From contig CAZEIW010000124.1 of the NCBI GenBank assembly GCA_964512305.1, positions 1 through 13,282 of the forward strand: a stretch of DNA of 13,282 nucleotides, given 5' to 3'. Origin of the DNA: CAZEIW01 sp964512305 (GTDB taxonomy: Bacteria; Pseudomonadota; Gammaproteobacteria; Burkholderiales; Burkholderiaceae_F). Made by a program: the position numbers and the translations under genes. The notes under the pieces are model-generated. The model was not told where the DNA came from and did no database searches. It saw only the letters and a program-made list of their open reading frames with translations. Positions 8,385 through 13,282 of this stretch are shown here, piece by piece (within the stretch, counting starts at the first letter, position 1; every line of letters begins with the position of its first letter).

Positions 8385-8597
8385 ATGCAACGGCAACCGA
8401 TCCGTCGCGGCGGAATCCGATCGGCCGGCTACGACCGCGCCGAGCGCGCGCTCGAAATCGAGTTCGACAACGGCAGCATCGTCCGCCACACCGGCGTCGG
8501 CGAGGAGATCGCGCGCCGGCTGCTGTCGAGCAGCGCGCCGGCGAGCTACTACAAGGACAACATCGAGGAGGAGTTCCCGTCCCGGCGGGTGAAGTGA
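8385..8597 (+). CDS. Small KTSC-domain protein
   Basis: A 70-residue protein matching the KTSC domain along nearly its whole length: IRSAGYDRAERALEIEFDNG, then a short beta segment, and the closing SSAPASYYKDNIEEEFPSRRV, where the family normally has a Gly/Ser-Tyr-(Phe/Tyr) block and a basic end. KTSC domains occur as free-standing small proteins and attached to other proteins such as some lysyl-tRNA synthetases; their function is not established. No signal peptide or membrane segment. ATG 8385 is chosen because MQRQPIRRGGIRS fits the family start; upstream codons of the same frame would run through the repeat element. No Shine-Dalgarno is visible. It converges on the first yceI-like gene, 23 bp away. 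Confidence 0.85.
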   Translation: MQRQPIRRGGIRSAGYDRAERALEIEFDNGSIVRHTGVGEEIARRLLSSSAPASYYKDNIEEEFPSRRVK

Positions 8598-8620
8598 GCC
8601 GGGCCCGGTAGCACGCTTTC

Positions 8621-9202
8621 CTACTGCTGCTTGATCGCTTCGATCTCGATCAGCAGGCGGATTTTGTCCGAAACGAACGGCAGGCCGTAATCGATCCCCC
8701 ACTGCGCGCGTTGCAGCGTGGTCTCGAAATCGCCGCCGCACACTTCGCGCTTGAGCTGCGGGTTCACGTAGCAGTTGAAGCCGCTCGCCTTCAGGGTCAC
8801 GGGCTGCGTCTGTCCGTGCAGCGTGAGGGAGCCCTCGACCGCAGCCACCCGGTCGCCGTCGAACGTGAACTTGTCGCCGACGAAGCGCGCCTGCCCGAAC
8901 TGTTCGACGTCGAGGAAGTCCTTGCTCTTCAGGTGCTTGTCGAGCGCGGCGACGCCGGTATCGACCGACGTCAGGTCGATGGTGATCTCGGCGTGACCGG
9001 TCTTGGCCGCGCGATCGATCGTCACGCTGCCCTCCTTGCGGTCGAAACGCCCCCGATACGTCGACGTCCCCATGTGTCTCGCTTCCCAGATGGTCCAGGT
9101 GTGGTTGGGGTCGATCGAGTACGAGACGGGCTCGGCGTAGCAGGCACCGGCAAGCGTCAGGGCAAGCCCGGCGGTGACGGATCGAACGGACGGCAGGCGC
9201 AT
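8621..9202 (-). CDS. YceI family periplasmic protein (first paralogue)
   Basis: A 193-residue YceI-like lipocalin-fold protein; family members bind isoprenoid or amphiphilic ligands in the periplasm and are often induced by high pH or salt. An N-terminal signal peptide ends in CYA (about residue 23) before EPVSYSIDPNHTWTIWEARHMG, the family's first strand with conserved His; VDTGVAALDKHLKSKDFLDVEQFGQARF (split here by the family's loop) and GSLTLHGQTQPVTL are also typical. The ATG at 9202 is chosen because GGAG stands six bases upstream; an ATG four codons earlier (9214) is less well placed. It is the last gene of the cytochrome b561–yceI–yceI cluster, 47 bp after the second paralogue. Confidence 0.92.
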   Translation of the reverse strand: MRLPSVRSVTAGLALTLAGACYAEPVSYSIDPNHTWTIWEARHMGTSTYRGRFDRKEGSVTIDRAAKTGHAEITIDLTSVDTGVAALDKHLKSKDFLDVEQFGQARFVGDKFTFDGDRVAAVEGSLTLHGQTQPVTLKASGFNCYVNPQLKREVCGGDFETTLQRAQWGIDYGLPFVSDKIRLLIEIEAIKQQ

Positions 9203-9249
9203 GGAAGTCTCCATTTCGAGGGAAAGCGGCCGGCTCGTGCGGCCATCGG

Positions 9250-9819
9250 TTACAGGGAGGCGATACCTTTCAGGGCGAGCTTGAACCTGACCCGGACGTC
9301 GTCGCCGACGATGGAGGTATCGCTCCATTCGCCGTCGCCGACGCCGAAATCGAGGCGCCGGATCGAGAACGACCCGGAAGCGACCGTGACCGCCCCGGAC
9401 TGCGCCAGCGTCAACGGCACGACCAGTTCGCGCGCGCGGCCCTTGATCGTCAGGCTGCCGGCGATCTCGTAGCGGCCGGGGCCGAGCGCGCGGATGCTGC
9501 TCGACCGGAACTCGGCGCGCGGAAACTTCCGCGTGTCGAACCAGTCGGACTTCGCGACCTCGTCCTGCGCCTCCTCGGTCGGAAGCACGGCACTTGCGAG
9601 GTCGACCGTCAGCGAGACCGCGCCGCCCTGCGGCCGCCGCGGGTCGAAATCGACCACCGCGGCGAAGCGTGTGAAGCCGCCCTCGACCGGGACGCCCATC
9701 TGCCTGCACACGAAGCCAATCTCGCTCTGCGCCGGCAGCAGCTCCGGCTGGGCCGACGCCGGCGCGGCCGCAAGCGCGAAAGCGCACGACAGGGCGGCGG
9801 CAGCCAGCGACCGGTGCAT
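9250..9819 (-). CDS. YceI family periplasmic protein (second, diverged paralogue)
   Basis: A 189-residue YceI-family protein with a clear signal peptide (MHRSLAAAALSCAFALAAAPASA, cleavage after ASA, about residue 23; the run is given only to show the hydrophobic core). Mature motifs are AQSEIGFVCRQMGVPVEGGF, the VAKSDWFDTRKFPRAEFRS segment and the strand GSLTIKGRARELVVPLTL. It is clearly divergent from the neighbouring paralogue and belongs to the branch usually found beside cytochrome b561. The start lies 9 bp after the stop of the cytochrome b561 gene, so the two are surely one transcript. No Shine-Dalgarno is visible. Confidence 0.9.
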   Translation of the reverse strand: MHRSLAAAALSCAFALAAAPASAQPELLPAQSEIGFVCRQMGVPVEGGFTRFAAVVDFDPRRPQGGAVSLTVDLASAVLPTEEAQDEVAKSDWFDTRKFPRAEFRSSSIRALGPGRYEIAGSLTIKGRARELVVPLTLAQSGAVTVASGSFSIRRLDFGVGDGEWSDTSIVGDDVRVRFKLALKGIASL

Positions 9820-9828
9820 CGCGCCGAA

Positions 9829-10437
9829 TCAGAGGTCGCCGGCAGGCGGTTGCGCGGCTGCCGGGGCGCGGACGCTCGGGGCCGCCGTGGACGCTCGTGC
9901 AGGCAGCATCCGCCGCAGCACCTGGTCGCGGTCGAACCAATGGTGCTTGAGCGCCGCCGCTGCGTGCAGGACGACCACGCCGGCCATCGAGTAGGCGAGC
10001 GCGCCGTGCACCTGGGCCAGCGTCTTCGCAAGCGCCTTGTCGACCGGCACGAAGTCGGGCAGCGGAATCAGCTTGAACCACACGACCTGGAAGCCGGCGG
10101 CGGAACTGTGCGCCCATCCGAACAGCGGGATGACGAAGAAGAATACGTAGAGCAGCCGGTGCGTCCACTCGGCGATGCGCTGCTGCACCGGACTCGTGCC
10201 GGCCGCCGGCGGCGGAGGCGGGTGGCCGGCACGCCAGGCCAGGCGCGCCGCGGAGGCGAGAAGGATCGTGATGCCGGCCCACTTGTGCCAGTTGAACAGC
10301 TTGATGCGCGTCGGCGAGAGTTTCAGGTCGGACATGTAGAAGCCGAGCGCGAACGTCGCCGCGATGGCGATCGCCAGCAGCCAGTGCAGGGCGATCGCGG
10401 CATCGGTGTATCGGTCGTCGGGTCGGGCGCGTTTCAT
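9829..10437 (-). CDS. Cytochrome b561 family membrane protein
   Basis: A 202-residue bacterial cytochrome b561 with four predicted membrane helices (about 13-33, 48-68, 93-110, 143-162). Candidate haem-ligand histidines sit in the expected helices: His18 (ALHWLLA), His51 (NWHKWAG), His93 (WTHRLLY) and His144/His158 (QVHGALAYSMAGVVVLH). The family carries electrons in the inner membrane, from ubiquinol or to oxygen or superoxide-related partners; the exact partner is unknown here. A basic/proline-alanine tail follows residue 180. Two YceI genes follow directly, an arrangement common in Proteobacteria and perhaps tied to a quinone-like ligand. A TATACT -10 box and three 11-bp repeats stand upstream. 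Confidence 0.92.
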   Translation of the reverse strand: MKRARPDDRYTDAAIALHWLLAIAIAATFALGFYMSDLKLSPTRIKLFNWHKWAGITILLASAARLAWRAGHPPPPPAAGTSPVQQRIAEWTHRLLYVFFFVIPLFGWAHSSAAGFQVVWFKLIPLPDFVPVDKALAKTLAQVHGALAYSMAGVVVLHAAAALKHHWFDRDQVLRRMLPARASTAAPSVRAPAAAQPPAGDL

Positions 10438-10465
10438 CGGGCAGGCCGCTCACGGCAGGCGGCGC

Positions 10466-10471
10466 AGTATA
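10466..10471 (-). promoter_or_regulatory. Probable -10 box of the cytochrome b561–yceI cluster
   Basis: TATACT on the minus strand (5/6 to consensus) lies 28 bases before the ATG at 10437, predicting a start near 10459. There is no good -35: the -35 position falls in the first of three tandem TTCGGCCC repeats, as expected of an activator-dependent promoter. Confidence 0.45.
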
Positions 10472-10488
10472 TCGGGGCGATCCGGCGT

Positions 10489-10521
10489 TTCGGCCCCGCT
10501 TCGGCCCGGCTTCGGCCCCAT
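10489..10521. repeat. Three 11-bp tandem direct repeats upstream of the cytochrome b561 gene
   Basis: TTCGGCCCCGC (10489-10499), TTCGGCCCGGC (10500-10510) and TTCGGCCCCAT (10511-10521): the first eight bases are identical in all three. The period is about one helical turn, so the copies face the same side of the DNA, and the first overlaps the -35 position of the TATACT promoter. They lie in the 100-bp gap between the mtgA stop and the cytochrome b561 start. Confidence 0.6.
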
Positions 10522-10537
10522 TTGACCGGCAAAGACG

Positions 10538-11245
10538 TCACTGCGGTATTTGCGCGAAATCCAGGTAGCGCAGGATCGAGTCGGTCCGCCAGGTCAGGAA
10601 CGGCGCGTCGCGATGGTGGTCGAAATATTTCGGCGCCGGCAGCATCGCCGCCATTTGCGCCGCCTGGTCGGGCGTCAGGGCCGCGGCCGGCTCGTCGAAG
10701 TAATGATGCGCGGCCGCCTCGGCGCCGTAGATGCCGTCGCCCCATTCGACGACGTTCAGGTAGACCTCCAGGATGCGGCGCTTGTCCCACGCGGCTTCGA
10801 TCATCCATGCGATCAGGAGTTCCTGCAGCTTGCGGGCGTAGCTTCGCTCCGGCGACAGGAACAGGTTCTTGGCGAGCTGCTGCGAGATCGTCGAGCCTCC
10901 GCGCGCGGGCCGTCCGCGTCTGCGGTTCTCCTTGTACGCCTTCTCCACCGCCGTCCAGTCCACCCCCTCGTGCTCGGTGAAGCGCGCGTCCTCGGCCGTG
11001 ATGACCGCGCGCTTGAGCTGGACGGAGATGCGACCGTAATCGACCCATTGGTGCTGCAGCCGTGCCGGCGGCCGCCGCTTGTCCAGCCGCTGCTGGTCGA
11101 TGGTCATGAACGAGGTCCGGACCGGGTCGTGCCACTTCCAGTAGACGACCCAGCCGAAGAACCAGATCTGCGGCAGCGCGGCCGCCGCCAGCGCCACCAG
11201 CAGCGCGCGCCCGAGCCAGCGGCGCGCCGGCGGCACCCGGTCCAT
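10538..11245 (-). CDS. mtgA: Monofunctional peptidoglycan glycosyltransferase MtgA
   Basis: A 235-residue GT51 enzyme (E. coli MtgA has 242). It polymerises lipid II into glycan strands on the periplasmic face of the inner membrane. One N-terminal membrane anchor (about 11-37) is followed by the signature blocks: ITAEDARFTEHEGVDW (catalytic Glu85), GGSTISQQLAKNLFL (116-130), RKLQELLIAWMIE (second catalytic Glu142) and KRRILEVYLNVVEWGDGIYG. There is no transpeptidase domain. The ATG (11245-11243) shares one base with the aroE stop (TGATG), implying translational coupling. It is the last gene of the tonB-like–aroE–mtgA run. Confidence 0.96.
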   Translation of the reverse strand: MDRVPPARRWLGRALLVALAAAALPQIWFFGWVVYWKWHDPVRTSFMTIDQQRLDKRRPPARLQHQWVDYGRISVQLKRAVITAEDARFTEHEGVDWTAVEKAYKENRRRGRPARGGSTISQQLAKNLFLSPERSYARKLQELLIAWMIEAAWDKRRILEVYLNVVEWGDGIYGAEAAAHHYFDEPAAALTPDQAAQMAAMLPAPKYFDHHRDAPFLTWRTDSILRYLDFAQIPQ

Positions 11246-12078
11246 CACCCGTGCGTCGCGCTCTGATCGAGCTGTCGGCGCAGCTCCCGGTACACGGCGG
11301 CGGTATCGGGGCGCACGCCGCGCCACAGGCAGAACGATTCGGCCGCCTGCTCGATCAGCATCCCCAATCCGTCCGTGACGCGCCGGGCCCCGCTGCGCTC
11401 GGCCAGCCGCATGAACGGCGTCGGCGCCGGCGCGTACACCAGGTCGTAGGCGAGCACGCAGTCGTCGAACGTCTCGGGGTCGATCTGCGGCGCCTCGTGA
11501 TTGAGGCTGCTCGCGGTCCCGTTGATGATCAGGTCGAAGTGCTCGGCCGGGATCTCGTCGAACCGGATCGCCTCGACGCCGAACTCGTCGGCGAGCTCCT
11601 GGGCGCGCCCGTGGGTCCGGTTGGCCACCGCGATCCACTTGGGCTTCTCCTCGAGGAGCGAGGCGACCAGCCCGCGCACGCCGCCGCCGGCGCCGAGCAC
11701 GAGGATCGCCGCGCCGGCGATCCGGAAGTCGTGCCGTCCGGTCACGTCGCGCACGAAGCCGACGCCGTCGGTGTTGTCGCCGACGATCGTGTCGCCGTCG
11801 AACTTCAGCGTGTTGACCGCGCCGGCGAGGCGCGCGCGCGCGCTCAGGTCATCGGCCATCTTGGCGGCGTCGAGCTTGAACGGGATCGTCACGTTCAGTC
11901 CGAGGTAGCCGGCGTCGCGCAGCCCGAGCGCGAACTCCTCGAACCCGTCGAGCGGCCCCTCCAGGCGCTCGTAGCTGATCGGCTGCCGCGTCGCCCGCGC
12001 GAAAAGGCGGTGGATCTCGGGCGACTTGCTGTGCGCGATGGGATTGCCGACAACAGCGTAACGGTCGACGCCAGCCAT
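11245..12078 (-). CDS. aroE: Shikimate dehydrogenase (NADP+)
   Basis: A 277-residue enzyme of normal family length. It reduces 3-dehydroshikimate to shikimate with NADPH, the fourth step of the chorismate pathway. Substrate-binding motifs: GNPIAHSKSP (Ser17, Ser19), NVTIPFK (62-68, catalytic Lys68), GAVNT (Asn89) and NTDGVGF (Asp104). The cofactor site shows GAGGGVRG (129-136) and NRT (153-155), the last favouring NADP. The C-terminal signatures INGTASS, DLVYAPAPTPF and DGLGMLIEQAAESF are present. The start lies 7 bp after the tonB-like stop and has no Shine-Dalgarno (AAATCCCCA precedes the ATG), so coupling to the upstream gene is likely; its stop shares a base with the mtgA start. Confidence 0.97.
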   Translation of the reverse strand: MAGVDRYAVVGNPIAHSKSPEIHRLFARATRQPISYERLEGPLDGFEEFALGLRDAGYLGLNVTIPFKLDAAKMADDLSARARLAGAVNTLKFDGDTIVGDNTDGVGFVRDVTGRHDFRIAGAAILVLGAGGGVRGLVASLLEEKPKWIAVANRTHGRAQELADEFGVEAIRFDEIPAEHFDLIINGTASSLNHEAPQIDPETFDDCVLAYDLVYAPAPTPFMRLAERSGARRVTDGLGMLIEQAAESFCLWRGVRPDTAAVYRELRRQLDQSATHG

Positions 12079-12085
12079 TGGGGAT

Positions 12086-12961
12086 TTACTGGGCAGAGAC
12101 GCCGGAACTGGCGCGGGTGGCGAACTGGTCGTTGGTAAACATCCAGGTCCGGGTGATCTCGAACTCGTCGGTGTCCTTCGCCATGTCGGGCGGGAAGGCC
12201 GGAAACGGCGCCGCTAGCTTAACAATACGCCGCGCCGCGCGGTCGAGCACCGGCGAACCGGATGACTGTTCGATGATGGAGTCGATCAGCGAGCCATCCT
12301 TGCCGATCACCACGGTCATTCGAAGCGCGCCGTAGATCCTGCCGCGGGCGTCATCGGGGTAGTGGTCGTTGCCGACCTTCTCGATGCGCGCGCGCCAGTC
12401 CTCGACGTAGCGGGCGAAGCGATACTCGGACGTGCTCGGCATGAAGCGCTGCACCCGGGGCCGCTTCTGGTAATCGGAGATCTCCTTCGAGATCTCCGCC
12501 TGCATCCGCGCCAGCTGCTGCCGCGCCTGCTTCGATTCCGCCACGGCCGTCGCGGTCGTCGAGTCCCCGCGCAAATTGGCGGAGGCGGCGTCCGCGGCCG
12601 TCTTGTACATCGCCAGCAGCTGGCGCTGCTCGCGCTCGAGACGCTCGACGGTGCGCCGCGCCGACTCGAGCGTGTCGCCATCGCTGACCTGGAACGAGTT
12701 GGGCAGCGGCGACGAACGGCGGCCCTGCTCGTTGCTGCCGCCGCCGTCAAGGTTGACCTGCGCCAGGGCCTGCGGCGACGACGGCCGGGTGTCGCTCTTG
12801 GCATTGACCAGAACGACCTCGAGCGAGGTCTCGGCGCTGCGCAGCTGGAACAGCTCGGGGTCGACGAACCTCACCGCGAACGCGGCCACGTGCACGCCGA
12901 TCGAGACGGCGAATGCCGACATCAAGACCCGATTGCCGAAGAAGCGATGCGTCGAATCCAT
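12086..12961 (-). CDS. TonB family energy-transducing protein
   Basis: A 291-residue protein with an N-terminal anchor (about residues 11-31), a periplasmic stretch rich in Ser/Gln, a probable coiled coil (about 97-166, rich in Glu/Arg/Gln/Leu) and a C-terminal TonB-like domain (about 178-275): YVEDWRARIEKVGNDHYP, RMTVVIGKDGSLIDSIIEQSSGSPVLDRAA and the closing ITRTWMF. Such proteins pass energy from an ExbB/ExbD motor to outer-membrane receptors, but no exbBD is seen here, and the coiled coil replaces the usual Pro-Lys/Pro-Glu spacer. The ATG at 12961 gives a family-like start (MDSTHRFFGNR); the ATG at 13078 and GTG at 13087 are in frame and cannot be excluded. It lies 7 bp upstream of aroE. 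Confidence 0.82.
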   Translation of the reverse strand: MDSTHRFFGNRVLMSAFAVSIGVHVAAFAVRFVDPELFQLRSAETSLEVVLVNAKSDTRPSSPQALAQVNLDGGGSNEQGRRSSPLPNSFQVSDGDTLESARRTVERLEREQRQLLAMYKTAADAASANLRGDSTTATAVAESKQARQQLARMQAEISKEISDYQKRPRVQRFMPSTSEYRFARYVEDWRARIEKVGNDHYPDDARGRIYGALRMTVVIGKDGSLIDSIIEQSSGSPVLDRAARRIVKLAAPFPAFPPDMAKDTDEFEITRTWMFTNDQFATRASSGVSAQ

Positions 12962-13120
12962 TTGTTGAAACGTCTGCCGAACCCGCCTGGGGCACTCGGC
13001 CACGAGCGCGGGGTCCCCGGTCGGCAACCTCCCTGGGATGCGCGAGCGTCGGGTTTCGGCGTGTTCGCGCGCGGCCATTTTAGCCACGCGTCCGGCCGCG
13101 CCGCCGCCACGGCCGTGAGC

Positions 13121-13282
13121 TTACCCGGCACCCGCTGGGGGCGCCGGTCCGTCGCTCGCGCTTTCGCGCGTCGGCTGCCCGGCGACGCCCTGGTCGCCCA
13201 CCTCGCCGGGATCGACCGCCGGGCCCGGGTCGCCGAGATCGGCGAGCGCCCCGAGGTCCTCGTCCAGTTCCTCGACGGGGGC
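13121..13282 (-). CDS. C-terminal end of a gene cut by the window edge, probably RNB-family exoribonuclease
   Basis: An open frame enters from the right edge and ends at TAA (13123-13121): 53 residues, starting APVEELDEDLGALADLGDPG and ending in a Gly/Ala/Pro-rich, acidic tail. Codon use matches the neighbouring genes. No domain can be recognised in this tail alone. The proposal rests on gene order: in many Burkholderiales an RNase II/R-like (RNB) gene stands directly before tonB-like–aroE–mtgA. The 160 bp between this stop and the tonB-like ATG hold no other gene. Confidence 0.5.
   Translation of the reverse strand, partial: APVEELDEDLGALADLGDPGPAVDPGEVGDQGVAGQPTRESASDGPAPPAGAG

Noticed and set aside
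8599..8608. CCGGGCCCGG palindrome between the KTSC and yceI genes as a bidirectional terminator
   Set aside because: It leaves no loop and no T-run on either strand; a chance GC palindrome is likely.
8621..10453. A 610-codon minus-strand frame that would fuse extra sequence onto the first YceI protein
   Set aside because: The YceI protein has its own signal peptide and Shine-Dalgarno at 9202; the upstream part overlaps the second yceI and cytochrome b561 genes in another frame.
11251..12138. A 295-codon plus-strand frame opposite aroE
   Set aside because: Antisense to aroE, whose full motif set is intact; low-complexity Arg/Val/Ala/Asp product.

Overview
The window is GC-rich DNA, very probably from a betaproteobacterium of Burkholderiales type. 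The evidence is the very high GC at third codon positions, the block RNB-like tail / tonB-like / aroE / mtgA on the right, the MaeB-type malic enzyme fused to a phosphotransacetylase-like domain, UbiD (ubiquinone synthesis) and the cytochrome b561–YceI cluster. I see no phage genes, transposase, tRNA, rRNA or CRISPR array. The protein-coding content is ordinary chromosomal housekeeping; the unusual material lies between the genes.

Layout from left to right. Bases 1-259 hold no gene but do hold palindromic repeat DNA. A patatin-like phospholipase (260-1540) and the malic enzyme MaeB (1583-3892) are read leftward as a likely two-gene operon, with a recognisable promoter at 3924-3952. The divergent gap 3893-4261 contains a perfect 17-bp operator-like palindrome, a sigma70-like promoter, a candidate ~110-nt structured RNA ending in a Rho-independent terminator, and a second hairpin just before a class I/II aminotransferase gene (4262-5431). 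A membrane-anchored lytic transglycosylase (5428-6315, minus) converges on that gene, sharing a CTAG. A 469-bp non-coding gap, AT-richer towards its right end, precedes ubiD (6785-8296, plus). A compact palindromic repeat and a small KTSC-domain gene (8385-8597, plus) follow.

From there on everything reads leftward. One cluster is cytochrome b561 followed by two YceI-family periplasmic proteins (10437 down to 8621), preceded by three 11-bp tandem repeats placed at the -35 position of a good -10 box. The other is an unfinished gene at the right edge, then a TonB-family protein, shikimate dehydrogenase (aroE) and the monofunctional peptidoglycan glycosyltransferase (mtgA), tightly packed and in part overlapping.

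The two observations I would follow first are these. (1) The candidate small RNA at 4095-4204 has three stem-loops, and the middle one displays a pyrimidine loop with three overlapping CCUCC (anti-Shine-Dalgarno) motifs. (2) A dispersed palindromic repeat is found compact at 8298-8330 and, in opposite orientation, at 62-225, where every base of the compact form is present but split by exactly 131 bp of extra sequence.
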